Part shown: positions 24,560 to 32,885 of the stretch, piece by piece | Position numbering within the stretch: position 1 is the stretch's first letter | Layout of the letters: each line of letters opens with the position of its first letter | Assembly (NCBI GenBank): GCA_024235095.1 | Contig: JACKNC010000002.1 | Coordinates: 620,001-684,000 of the forward strand | Direction of reading: 5' to 3' | DNA: 64,000 nt | Origin: Gammaproteobacteria bacterium | GTDB lineage: Bacteria > Pseudomonadota > Gammaproteobacteria > Competibacterales > Competibacteraceae | Made by a program: the position numbers and the translations under genes | Notes under the pieces: generated by a model | Database searches by the model: none | What the model was told of the DNA's origin: nothing | The model's input: only the letters and a program-made list of their open reading frames with translations

Positions 24560-25560
24560 GTCACAGTTTCCGGTCGAAGCAGGTGGTTTAGCGTCACCAG
24601 CGCCAGCAACAGCAGCGCCGCGCCGCCATTATGGGCGACCGCGACCGGCAAGGGCAATTGCATTACGACATTAGCGATGCCCAGACTGAGCTGTGCAGCC
24701 AGCAATACACTAATGGCGATGCCGGCTCCCCGTAGAATCCGACTGCCCGCCACGGTTAACCGCCAAACTAGCCAGCCCAGATAAAGCAGGATCACTACCG
24801 CGCCGAGACGATGAATCCAGTGAATGGTGACCCGCGCATCGTTATCCAGTACGCCATATTCATAAGACACGCCCAGACCCCGCCACAAGGTAAAAGCTTC
24901 CCGGAAATCAGTCGGCGGCCACCAGTAAGTTTGACACGTCGGGAAATCCGGGCAGGCCAGGGCTGCGTAATTAGCGCTGGTCCAGCCGCCCAAGGCAATT
25001 TGCCCGACCAGCAGGATCAGTCCCAGCACGGCGTAAACGCGCAAGGATCGAGCCTGCGCGATCACCGCATCGCCACTGTAGCGGCCTTGTCGCAGCGCCA
25101 GCCACATCAGCAAACTCAAGGTCGCCAGGCCACCGAGCAGATGTCCCATGACGACCACCGGTTTCAACTGCCAAGTGACAGTCCACATACCCAGTAGCGC
25201 CTGGAAAATCACCAACCCGAGCAATAGCACTGGCAGAACGACCGGTTGATCGGGTTCGCGACGATTCCGCCAGGCCAGCGCCGCCATCGCCAAAATGAGT
25301 AGGCCCAGCGTTCCCGCGAAGTAACGATGGATCATTTCCTTCCAGGCTTTGTGCGCCTCGACGGGCCGTTCCGGGTAGGCTTCGTTGGCCTTGGCGATCT
25401 GGTGCGCCTCATCGGGCACATCCAAATGTCCATAACAGCCGGGCCAGTCGGGACATCCGAGTCCGGCATCCGATAAGCGTACATAAGCGCCTAGCAGCAC
25501 CACGGCAAAAGTTAATACCAATGCGGTCCAGGTCAGACGGTAAAACCATTTGTTTTTCAT
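24556..25560 (-). CDS. ctaA: Heme A synthase CtaA (COX15)
   Basis: Oxidises the C8 methyl of heme O to the formyl of heme A. The 334-aa protein has eight predicted membrane helices in two similar halves. AYVRLSDAGLGCPDWPGCYG near the N-terminus is the conserved COX15 motif with its cysteine pair. Conserved His residues appear in MIHRYFAG and IHWIHRLGA. It is followed, with overlap, by ctaB and preceded 12 bp upstream by a SCO-like gene. Confidence 0.94.
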   Translation of the reverse strand: MKNKWFYRLTWTALVLTFAVVLLGAYVRLSDAGLGCPDWPGCYGHLDVPDEAHQIAKANEAYPERPVEAHKAWKEMIHRYFAGTLGLLILAMAALAWRNRREPDQPVVLPVLLLGLVIFQALLGMWTVTWQLKPVVVMGHLLGGLATLSLLMWLALRQGRYSGDAVIAQARSLRVYAVLGLILLVGQIALGGWTSANYAALACPDFPTCQTYWWPPTDFREAFTLWRGLGVSYEYGVLDNDARVTIHWIHRLGAVVILLYLGWLVWRLTVAGSRILRGAGIAISVLLAAQLSLGIANVVMQLPLPVAVAHNGGAALLLLALVTLNHLLRPETVT

Positions 25561-25572
25561 GATTTTTTATTT

Positions 25573-26202
25573 TCAACCAATCTTGGATAGGTGCAATAGC
25601 CGTTTTAAATCCTTCAGCATTCCGCCCGGATCGACCGTGGTCGGATAACGCATCAGCAAATTACCCAGGGGATCGACCAGGTAAATCCAGGAGCCAACCT
25701 GATCGACCGCCGGGAACGCCTGGAGAAAGGCGTTGCGGATTTCTGCGTTGGCCACGCCCGCCAGCATCTCTGTATGTTCTACGGCCAGCCATTCGCGAAA
25801 ATCTGCTCCCGGCATCCCATCCAGCAGCAATACTGTATTAACTCGCACGATCTCTTTACCCAAGGCCAGCCGCACTTGCCGCATGTCATATAAAGCCGTG
25901 CGGCAATGCGCGTCGCAATTCGTCACCCCACCTACATAGACCATGAGCCAGTGATTGCTCAGCGCTGCTTCATTCCATGGGCGTCCGTTGAGGGGCGTAA
26001 AACGCAGACTGGGCAGAGGTTGAGCGGGATTGAGCAATTCGCCGTGTTGGGCGGAGCCACTGGGCCGCCAGTTATCCGCCAGCAGCCACCAGGCCGTAAC
26101 GAGTGGCAGTACGAAACAGGCGATGACGAACAATAGAATCAATCGTTGTCGCCAAAGGGAGGGAATAACCGATAATTTGAGTGGAAAAGTTAGCGCGCTC
26201 AT
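25573..26202 (-). CDS. SCO1/SenC-like thioredoxin-fold protein of the oxidase cluster
   Basis: A 209-aa protein with one N-terminal membrane helix (about 18-38) and a thioredoxin-like extracytoplasmic domain. NCDAHCRTALYDMRQ supplies the CxxxC pair used for copper by SCO proteins. The distal His expected just before the IYLVDPLGN segment is a Gln or absent (AVDQVGSWIYLVDP), so copper binding may differ from classical Sco1. Alternative start: the ATG at 26241, which has a weak upstream GGCGGG. Its position between surf1 and ctaA matches an uncharacterised gene in pseudomonads. Confidence 0.78.
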   Translation of the reverse strand: MSALTFPLKLSVIPSLWRQRLILLFVIACFVLPLVTAWWLLADNWRPSGSAQHGELLNPAQPLPSLRFTPLNGRPWNEAALSNHWLMVYVGGVTNCDAHCRTALYDMRQVRLALGKEIVRVNTVLLLDGMPGADFREWLAVEHTEMLAGVANAEIRNAFLQAFPAVDQVGSWIYLVDPLGNLLMRYPTTVDPGGMLKDLKRLLHLSKIG

Positions 26203-26267
26203 TAGTGTTAATGGGTTATCAATGATAAGCAAAACAGGCATCCCGCCTGTTGGGACTTACGAAAGAG

Positions 26268-27065
26268 TCATTTTACTTCATTTATTTCAGAAGGAGGTTC
26301 TCGACGAATACTGGCGGCGATGTACAAAATAACCAACGCCGCTGACAAAGCAAACCATTGTACCGCATAACCCTGGTGGCGTTCGGGACCAAAACCGCCG
26401 AAATTCGGCTGCCAATCACGCCAGTAGCCCTGCTCGGCTTGCGGGTCGAGCAAAATGATAGCGGGTTTAAGAGAATAACCGAGAATGGTTGAAAGCGGGG
26501 AGTAATCGACGTATTGAATGACGCGAGGCCAGTTCCGGTCAGCGCCGCCCGGTTCGCCCAGACGAATGCCGGGATTGGCGGGTTGCGCGATGCGGCCATT
26601 CACGATGACCGGTTCGGCGGTTACTGCAATGTCTGGTAGAACCTGCCGCGATTCGCCCAGTGGAACCCAGCCCCGGTTGACCAGGATCGCCTCGCCATCC
26701 GCCAATCTTAGCGGTGTCAACACCTGGTAACCGGGTCGGCCTTCCCGTAACTGGTTGTCCAGCAGCAGTTGCCGCGAATCGTCATAGCGGCCAGTCGCGG
26801 TCACCTGACGATAATAATGGCTGGAATCGGCTGGATTGAGATGATCCAGGGATACAGGCGCTTGTCGGGATTGTTCGGCGAAAGCCGCTTGCAATTCCGC
26901 TTTCTGCCAAGCCCGATTGAGTTGCCAAAAGCCAAGCGATAACAACACCGGCAGCAGCAACAAGACGGCAAGGGTTGCTGGCCAGCCTGGACGAAATTTC
27001 CGGGGACCGCTTCGCGCCGTGGCTGTCTCGCTGTCCATGGGTTTGGCGTCGGTTTCGTTCAACAC
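26268..27065 (-). CDS. SURF1 family cytochrome c oxidase assembly protein
   Basis: A 265-aa inner-membrane protein with one N-terminal helix (about 29-46), one C-terminal helix (about 238-254) and the periplasmic SURF1 domain between them. Typical motifs are LGFWQLNRAWQKAEL, LLDNQLREGRPGYQVLTPL and VNRGWVPLG. SURF1 proteins help insert heme A into subunit I. It is divergent from the DUF2909 gene, from which it is separated by 60 bp. Confidence 0.92.
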   Translation of the reverse strand: MLNETDAKPMDSETATARSGPRKFRPGWPATLAVLLLLPVLLSLGFWQLNRAWQKAELQAAFAEQSRQAPVSLDHLNPADSSHYYRQVTATGRYDDSRQLLLDNQLREGRPGYQVLTPLRLADGEAILVNRGWVPLGESRQVLPDIAVTAEPVIVNGRIAQPANPGIRLGEPGGADRNWPRVIQYVDYSPLSTILGYSLKPAIILLDPQAEQGYWRDWQPNFGGFGPERHQGYAVQWFALSAALVILYIAASIRREPPSEINEVK

Positions 27066-27125
27066 CGGTTGGTTTCAGTTATACTTCCAGCAGCCGTCCT
27101 TGCCCCTAACTCCTGGAATCCACTT

Positions 27126-27365
27126 ATGCTGATCAAAATTATCGTCGCCGTCATGCTGCTCCTGATCCTCGCCAGTCTGGGTTCCGGGCTGTTTTTCCTG
27201 ATTCGCGACGGGGGACACAATCCACGCACGGTGAAGGCGCTCACCGTGCGGATTGCCTTGTCCGTCGCCCTGTTCATCCTGCTGATGGTCGCCTACGCCA
27301 CCGGGTTGATCACGCCGCATGGCGTGATGCAACGCGAATCCGCCCCGGCAGCTCACATCCAGTAA
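27126..27365 (+). CDS. DUF2909 twin-transmembrane protein
   Basis: A 79-aa protein with two membrane helices (about 3-23 and 41-62) joined by LIRDGGHNPRTVKALTVRIALS, the conserved core of DUF2909. I start at MLIKIIVAV; the frame extends 57 bp upstream without similarity. It is a regular member of cytochrome c oxidase clusters but has no established function. It runs against the ctaE gene and overlaps its 3' end by 13 bp. Confidence 0.88.
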   Translation: MLIKIIVAVMLLLILASLGSGLFFLIRDGGHNPRTVKALTVRIALSVALFILLMVAYATGLITPHGVMQRESAPAAHIQ

Positions 27366-28231
27366 ACGAAGATAAACAGCCCCAGCCAGACTACGTCCAC
27401 AAAATGCCAGTACCAGGCCGCCGCTTCGAAAGCAAAATGCTTGTGCGGCGAAAAATGCCCGGCGATGCTGCGGAACAGGATAACAGTCAGGATAATCGCG
27501 CCAATCGTGACATGCAGACCATGAAACCCGGTCAACATGAAAAAGGTGGAGCCATAAATTCCACTGCCCAAGGTCAGGTGCAACTCCGTATAGGCTTCAT
27601 GATACTCAGTCGCTTGGAGAGCCAGGAACAATACGCCCAAGCCAACGGTGGCGGCAAGGCCCTTGATCAACTTGCCGCGATTGCCTTCCACCAGCCCCCA
27701 ATGCGCCCAAGTGATGGTCGCGCCGCTGCTAAGCAGGATCAGGGTATTGATTGCTGGCAGCCCCCACGCATGCATAGGAGCGAAGAAACCGCCGATCTTG
27801 TCCGGCCCATTGGTCGGCCAGGCGGCTTCGTACCCAGACCATATCAGGCTCTGGGTGAGAACACCATGTTCGGTTTCGCCGCCCAGCCAGGGCACCGAGT
27901 AATGCCGTGCGTAGAACAGCGCGCCAAAAAAAGCGGCGAAGAACATCACTTCCGAGAAGATGAACCAGCTCATACCCCAGCGGAAGGAGCGATCCATCTG
28001 CGCGTTGTAAAACCCACGTTCGCTTTCCATCACCACTGTGCCAAACCAGCCGAACATGGTAGTCAACAGCATTGTCACGCCAATGAACAGTAACGTATTG
28101 CCACCGCCATTCAATAGGGTGGCCCCACCGAACATTGTCGTGAACAGGCTGATCGAAGCAATAATCGGCCAGTGGCTTTGATTCGGCACATAATAGATAT
28201 CGGAAGCCGGCGCGTGTGCATGCGTCGCCAT
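27353..28231 (-). CDS. ctaE: Cytochrome c oxidase subunit III
   Basis: Integral subunit of the aa3 oxidase; it supports proton uptake and stability of the core. The 292-aa protein has seven membrane helices. Family motifs are RWGMSWFIFSEVMFFAAFFGALFY, LLLSSGATITWAHW and GFHGLHVTIGA, and it ends AAWYWHFVDVVWLGLFIFVYWM. It lies 56 bp downstream of ctaG in the oxidase gene order. Confidence 0.96.
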   Translation of the reverse strand: MATHAHAPASDIYYVPNQSHWPIIASISLFTTMFGGATLLNGGGNTLLFIGVTMLLTTMFGWFGTVVMESERGFYNAQMDRSFRWGMSWFIFSEVMFFAAFFGALFYARHYSVPWLGGETEHGVLTQSLIWSGYEAAWPTNGPDKIGGFFAPMHAWGLPAINTLILLSSGATITWAHWGLVEGNRGKLIKGLAATVGLGVLFLALQATEYHEAYTELHLTLGSGIYGSTFFMLTGFHGLHVTIGAIILTVILFRSIAGHFSPHKHFAFEAAAWYWHFVDVVWLGLFIFVYWM

Positions 28232-28287
28232 AGAAAAATCCCCCTTGGTGATTGTTGATCAATTCGGCGAATGAGAAAGGTTCAGAA

Positions 28288-28878
28288 CTAGGAACCGCTC
28301 AACTCATCCAGTCTAAAGAAAGTATATGACAAGGTCACCGTACGCACATCCGGCGGCAAATCCGGATCGATGCGGAACGTGACGGGCATTTCTTTACTTT
28401 CCCCGGCCTGAAATTGTTGGCGGCTGAAGCAGAAACACTCGATTTTCTGGAAATGCGCGGCCGCCAGACCTGGCGAAACGCTGGGAATCGCCTGCGCGAC
28501 CAGCGGTTGATTGGTCAAGTTACGGGCGTGAAAATGGGTCTGGTAAAACTGGCCGGGATGAACCGTCATGTGATCCACCTGCGGGGAAAATTCCCACGGC
28601 GCGGTCACATTCAGATTGGCTACGAACTCCACAGTAATGGTGCGTGATTCGTCGACTTTCATCGGCGCTACCGCAGCCACACGGCCTCCGGTTTTGCCAT
28701 TCAATCCAGTCACTTGGCAAAGCACATTGTAGATCGGCACCATTGCGAAACCGAAACCAAACATGGCAACCGTGATCAACAACATGCGCCGCACCAGCCG
28801 GCGATGGGCTTGCCGCAGACGGTCTGTATCCAGAGATGCTGGATCAGAATTTGGAGTGTCTTCAACAGTCTTGTTCAT
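28288..28878 (-). CDS. ctaG: Cytochrome c oxidase assembly protein CtaG (Cox11)
   Basis: A membrane-anchored copper chaperone that delivers CuB to subunit I. The 196-aa protein has one N-terminal helix (about 31-53) and a periplasmic immunoglobulin-like domain with the copper-binding IECFCFSRQQF motif. VPIYNVLCQVTGLNGKTGG after the helix is family-typical. Its ATG overlaps the stop of the preceding small gene (ATGA). Confidence 0.95.
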   Translation of the reverse strand: MNKTVEDTPNSDPASLDTDRLRQAHRRLVRRMLLITVAMFGFGFAMVPIYNVLCQVTGLNGKTGGRVAAVAPMKVDESRTITVEFVANLNVTAPWEFSPQVDHMTVHPGQFYQTHFHARNLTNQPLVAQAIPSVSPGLAAAHFQKIECFCFSRQQFQAGESKEMPVTFRIDPDLPPDVRTVTLSYTFFRLDELSGS

Positions 28879-28997
28879 TGCAGACCCATGATTACGATGA
28901 TGCCGATATAAAACGCCAGCGCCAGCGCGCCCAGAAATAAAGCCGTGCGGCGGTTACGCGCCGCCAGCGCAGGGTCGGAATTTTTCGAGGTATCCAT
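28875..28997 (-). CDS. Small single-pass cytochrome oxidase assembly protein
   Basis: A 40-aa protein: a short polar N-terminus (MDTSKNSDPALAARNRRT) and one membrane helix (about 20-38). Small proteins of this type sit directly before ctaG in many proteobacterial oxidase operons. The ATG at 28997 has AGGA 11 nt upstream. An ATG 21 bp earlier (29018) overlaps the stop of the ferritin-like gene and could give a 47-aa form. It overlaps ctaG by four bases, so the two are translationally coupled. Confidence 0.75.
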   Translation of the reverse strand: MDTSKNSDPALAARNRRTALFLGALALAFYIGIIVIMGLQ

Positions 28998-29010
28998 CCC
29001 GGTTTTGGTC

Positions 29011-29298
29011 CTATCCATGAGCAATTGGTTTCTCAGTGAAAAGATAGTCCCGCAACTCATGGTCAAAAGCGGGATCCTGGCGACGAATCCACTCCAGCAC
29101 CATCGCCGCGTGTTCCTTCTCCTCATCGCGGTTGTGGGCCAGAATCGCCTTGAGTTCGGGATTCTTGCAGGCATCCACCCGCTGGTTGTACCAATCCACT
29201 GCCTCCAACTCTTCCATCAACGAGGTAATCGCCCGATGCATATCCCGCGTGTTGTCGGACAGCTCGTTGATCGGCTCGTGATAGCCTTCATTCGCCAT
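29011..29298 (-). CDS. Encapsulated-ferritin-like protein (EncFtn family)
   Basis: A 95-aa two-helix ferritin-like protein. MEELEAVDWYNQRVDA (residues 28-43) and HNRDEEKEHAAM (55-66) match the diiron signature of EncFtn, as I recall it from Rhodospirillum rubrum. E30, E60 and H63 would form the ferroxidase site shared between two subunits; W36 and Y37 correspond to the conserved aromatic pair. The protein stops soon after this core, at EKPIAHG. It therefore lacks the C-terminal targeting peptide that loads such proteins into an encapsulin shell, and no encapsulin gene is in the window. It is embedded in the oxidase operon between ctaD and the small assembly gene. Confidence 0.85.
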   Translation of the reverse strand: MANEGYHEPINELSDNTRDMHRAITSLMEELEAVDWYNQRVDACKNPELKAILAHNRDEEKEHAAMVLEWIRRQDPAFDHELRDYLFTEKPIAHG

Positions 29299-29360
29299 GC
29301 CTGATTCTCCTCGATGATGCGCGTTTTCGCTACTACATAGTCATTAACTTTTGGTTCCCT

Positions 29361-29400
29361 CTCCCCCAACCCCTCTCCCCGCAAGCGGGCGAGGGGGGAG
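29361..29400. repeat. G/C-rich palindromic repeat between ctaD and the ferritin-like gene
   Basis: CCCCTC..CCCGC/GCGGG..GAGGGG form an interrupted 11-bp stem (29370-29396) with a 2-nt loop, in the 120-bp gap inside the oxidase cluster. There is no T run on either strand. Similar CCCTCTCC/GGAGAGG palindromes occur at about 2013 and 22889, suggesting a dispersed family. Confidence 0.5.
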
Positions 29401-29418
29401 CAAAGTTACTGGATCAAA

Positions 29419-31008
29419 TCAGTCCACCTGTGGGGCAGTCTGGAAAGTATGATACGGCGGCGGCGAACTCAACGTCCATTCCAGTCCTTTCGCGCCTTCC
29501 CAGACCTGATCGGTCGCCTTGGCGCCGCCACGAATCGTCTGGATAACGTTATAGGCGAACAGGAGTTGCGAAATGCCGAAGATGAACGCGCCCACTGTTG
29601 AGATCATATTGAAGTCGGTGAACTGCAAGGCATAGTCAGGAATGCGGCGCGGCATGCCGGCCAGGCCCAGGAAGTGTTGTGGGAAGAACAGCACGTTCAC
29701 CCCGATCACTGACAGCCAGAAATGCCACTGACCCAGCTTCTCGTTGTACATGTGGCCGGTCCACTTGGGCAGCCAGTAGTAGGCTGCAGCCATGATCGAG
29801 AACACAGCGCCTGGCACCAGCACATAGTGGAAATGCGCCACCACGAAGTAGGTATCCTGATATTGGAAGTCCGCTGGCGCGATGGCCAGCATCAGGCCGG
29901 AAAAGCCACCAATAGTGAACAGGACGACAAAGGCGATGGCGAACAGCATCGGCGTCTCGAAGGTCATGGAACCCCGCCACATGGTCGAGACCCAGTTGAA
30001 CACCTTCACCCCGGTCGGCACCGCGATCAGCATGGTGGCGTACATGAAGAACAGTTCGCCGGCCAGCGGCATGCCGACCGTGAACATGTGATGCGCCCAG
30101 ACGATGAATGACAGAAAGGCAATGGAAGCGGTAGCGTAGACCATCGACGCATAGCCAAACAGGGGCTTGCGGGCAAAAGTCGGGATAATCTGCGAAATTA
30201 CCCCAAACGCTGGCAGGATCATGATATAGACCTCGGGATGGCCGAAGAACCAGAAGATGTGCTGGAACATCACGGGATCGCCGCCACCCGCCGCGTTGAA
30301 GAAGCTGGTGCCAAAGAACTTGTCGGTCAGCAGCATGGTTACCGCGCCTGCCAATACCGGCATCACCGCGATTAGCAGGAACGCTGTGATCAGCCAGGTC
30401 CACACGAACAGCGGCATTTTCATCAGAGTCATGGTCGGCGCGCGCAGATTAAGAATCGTGGCGACGATGTTGATCGCGCCCATGATCGACGAGGCGCCCA
30501 TCATATGCACGGCCAGGATCACGAACGGGAACGCCTCGCCGGTCTGCAACACCAGCGGCGGGTACAGCGTCCAGCCGCCGGCTGGACCGCCGCCTGCGGT
30601 AAACAGCGTAGACAGCAGCAGGGTGAACGCGAACGGCATGATCCAGAACGACCAGTTGTTCATGCGCGGCAAGGCCATGTCCGGCGCGCCGATCATCATC
30701 GGAATCAGCCAGTTTGCCAGACCGACGAAGGCCGGCATCACCGCGCCAAAGATCATCACCAACGCATGCATGGTGGTCATCTGGTTGAAGAAATGCGGAT
30801 CGACGATTTGCAGGCCCGGTTGGAACAGTTCGGCGCGGATCACCAGCGCCATCGACCCGCCGATGAAGAACATCAGCAGAGAAAACAGCAGGTAGAGTGT
30901 GCCGATGTCCTTGTGATTGGTGGTAAAAATCCAGCGGCTTAAACCCGGCGCGGGGCCGTGATGCTCATGGTCATGACCATGATCGTGGGTCGGTGCTGCG
31001 GTGCTCAT
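29419..31008 (-). CDS. ctaD: Cytochrome c oxidase subunit I
   Basis: Catalytic heme a / heme a3-CuB subunit of the aa3 oxidase. The 529-aa protein has twelve membrane helices. WFFGHPEVYIMILPAFG carries the His-Tyr crosslink pair of the active site, and WAHHMFTVGM adds the other CuB histidines. HFHYVLVPGAVFS carries the heme ligands. The N-terminus is His/Asp-rich (THDHGHDHEHHG). The start overlaps the ctaC stop by four bases. Confidence 0.97.
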   Translation of the reverse strand: MSTAAPTHDHGHDHEHHGPAPGLSRWIFTTNHKDIGTLYLLFSLLMFFIGGSMALVIRAELFQPGLQIVDPHFFNQMTTMHALVMIFGAVMPAFVGLANWLIPMMIGAPDMALPRMNNWSFWIMPFAFTLLLSTLFTAGGGPAGGWTLYPPLVLQTGEAFPFVILAVHMMGASSIMGAINIVATILNLRAPTMTLMKMPLFVWTWLITAFLLIAVMPVLAGAVTMLLTDKFFGTSFFNAAGGGDPVMFQHIFWFFGHPEVYIMILPAFGVISQIIPTFARKPLFGYASMVYATASIAFLSFIVWAHHMFTVGMPLAGELFFMYATMLIAVPTGVKVFNWVSTMWRGSMTFETPMLFAIAFVVLFTIGGFSGLMLAIAPADFQYQDTYFVVAHFHYVLVPGAVFSIMAAAYYWLPKWTGHMYNEKLGQWHFWLSVIGVNVLFFPQHFLGLAGMPRRIPDYALQFTDFNMISTVGAFIFGISQLLFAYNVIQTIRGGAKATDQVWEGAKGLEWTLSSPPPYHTFQTAPQVD

Positions 31009-31865
31009 AGCGCTTGACCTCCAGAAACGGTGGCAGGTTGGGAAACAGGATGACTTTCATTCTGCGCGGTTTGCGGAGTGGCTTTCGCCTTCATCTGGGT
31101 CAGCCATTCTTTAAATTCTGCTTCAGGAACCGCCTTGACGACAATCGGCATAAAACCATGGTCCCGTCCGCACAGTTCGGCGCACTGGCCGCGATAAACG
31201 CCCGGTTTCTCGATCTGCGTCCAGGTTTCATTGATGAAGCCGGGAATGGCGTCTTTCTTCCAGCCCAGATCGGGCACCCACCAGGAGTGGATCACATCGG
31301 CGGCAGTCGTCAGGATGCGAACCTTCTTGCCCACCGGCACCACTAACGGATTATCCACCTCCAGCAGATAATGCTCGCCTTTCGGCGCAGCATTGCGAAT
31401 CTGCGCCTGAGGTGTAGAAAGGGTACTGAAAAATCCAACTCCCTCATCGAGATAATCATAATGCCAGCGCCATTGATAGCCGGTGACCTTGACCGTCAGT
31501 TCAGCATCGCGGGTATCGTACATACGCACCAGAGTGGCCGTCGCCGGCACCGCCATCACGATCAGAATCGCCATCGGGATGATGGTCCAGAGTATCTCAA
31601 TCAGCGTACTCTCATGGAACTGGGCCGCCACCGCGCCCCGTGATTTGCGGTGGTGATAGATTGACCAGAACATCACGCCAAACACCCCGATGCCAATCAC
31701 CACGCAAATCCAGAAGATCGTCATGTGCAGATGGTAAACATCGTGGCTGACTGGAGTTACGCCTCTTGGCATATTCAGCGCAAACTCGGCGCAGGCGCTG
31801 CCGCTCCAACTCGCTAATCCGCTCCCGAGGGCGGCGGTCCCCGCTACAATTCGATTCATTCCCAT
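31005..31865 (-). CDS. ctaC: Cytochrome c oxidase subunit II (CuA)
   Basis: Accepts electrons from cytochrome c through the binuclear CuA centre. The 286-aa protein has a signal sequence, two membrane helices and a periplasmic cupredoxin domain. CuA ligands lie in VIHSWWVPDLGWKKDAIPG and YRGQCAELCGRDHGFM; YQWRWHYDY is the electron-entry region. I chose the ATG at 31865 because GGAG lies 6 nt upstream. The frame remains open 66 bp further. There is no fused cytochrome c domain. Confidence 0.95.
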   Translation of the reverse strand: MGMNRIVAGTAALGSGLASWSGSACAEFALNMPRGVTPVSHDVYHLHMTIFWICVVIGIGVFGVMFWSIYHHRKSRGAVAAQFHESTLIEILWTIIPMAILIVMAVPATATLVRMYDTRDAELTVKVTGYQWRWHYDYLDEGVGFFSTLSTPQAQIRNAAPKGEHYLLEVDNPLVVPVGKKVRILTTAADVIHSWWVPDLGWKKDAIPGFINETWTQIEKPGVYRGQCAELCGRDHGFMPIVVKAVPEAEFKEWLTQMKAKATPQTAQNESHPVSQPATVSGGQAL

Positions 31866-31986
31866 ACCCCTCTCCCGATGGTTGAATGCGCTCCAGGTCG
31901 TAGAACCGGTAACGCAAAAATGAAATACCAAAAAACACCCTGACCTGCCGGATCGCGTTCCGGCCCGTCATTTAAATGCAATGAAA

Positions 31987-32469
31987 TTATGAATTAACGC
32001 AGAGACAACGGCTCAAGTCCTCGGCAAGCTGCCGACGTTCCTCTTCGACCAAGAAGCGACCCACCTCGACTGTTTGACCATGTACGCGGATCAGCAACCG
32101 ACTCGGATACCACTGTCGGGGGCAAGCCTTAAGGACGACACGCGCCCAAGTTCGCGTCAGCGTTAGGGACTGTTCGGGCTTCCGTCGGCCCCGCTCGATG
32201 CGAATTGTGTCAGAAGCAATACAAATCACTTCCCGCTCATGACAGTGGCGGGCCACCAAATAAAAGCCGGTTCCCACCGCCAGCAGTTCCAGACCGGCAA
32301 ACGGCAATACGAGCCAGAAACCCATCGCCACCAAAGGTAGCACGAGGGCCAGGGTAATAATGCAGAAGCTTGCGAAAACCATGACCGTCTGCCGCCAGGA
32401 CAATGAGCGGTTGGGACGCAGCACAAAGCAGTATTGACACTCGGTGGTACAACCCATATCCGCGATCAT
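31987..32469 (-). CDS. DUF2244 membrane protein upstream of the oxidase genes
   Basis: A 160-aa protein with two adjacent membrane helices (about 28-48 and 52-72) and a cytoplasmic C-terminal domain. LRPNRSLSWRQT and LPFAGLELLAVG are DUF2244 signatures. The start at MIADMGCTTECQYCF is supported by AGGGG about 10 nt upstream. DUF2244 genes commonly precede coxB in gammaproteobacteria; the molecular role is unknown. A CxxxCxxC triplet near the N-terminus is unusual and may bind a metal, which is speculation. Confidence 0.85.
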   Translation of the reverse strand: MIADMGCTTECQYCFVLRPNRSLSWRQTVMVFASFCIITLALVLPLVAMGFWLVLPFAGLELLAVGTGFYLVARHCHEREVICIASDTIRIERGRRKPEQSLTLTRTWARVVLKACPRQWYPSRLLIRVHGQTVEVGRFLVEEERRQLAEDLSRCLCVNS

Positions 32470-32885
32470 ATCTGGAATTCCCCTGTTCGTTTTGCCTAAA
32501 TAACAAGTAACTTGATCGGGTAATTTTGTCAAGGGGTCAAGACCAATGAAATCGCTTCTGCAGCTTTGCTGTCCAGGGAAGTAAGGATTCTCTATAAGCA
32601 ATTCTGTAAGACTCCACCACTCGGGCGACGTCTCCTCGCGGAATTCGGCCTGCGAAACTTCCGGACCCGCAATTGTCGATGAGCGCAGTACACCGCCAGA
32701 TTCGCGCCAATGAAAAAATCAGCGCGTTCTGGAACTCGTGGGATGCTCCTGACTAAACGGCTAGAGCGAGCAGGGCTAATTTGATAAACTGCCGACTAGT
32801 TCAAAAACCCGGTTGATTTCGCGCCACATTCAGGGAGTGGTTTTCGCCGCTCCTTTCTTATGCGCGTCTGTTTGGGAGGCACTCC
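32470..32885. other. Divergent intergenic region between DUF2244 and carA
   Basis: 416 bp with promoters expected for both directions. The ribosome binding site GGGAGG at the carA end is clear. No terminator, repeat or convincing small gene was recognised. A 25-codon frame starting near 32679 has no ribosome binding site and no recognised similarity. Confidence 0.4.

Noticed and set aside
32679..32756. Short frame MSAVHRQIRANEKISAFWNS in the carA upstream region
   Set aside because: No ribosome binding site and no recognised similarity; 26 codons can occur by chance.
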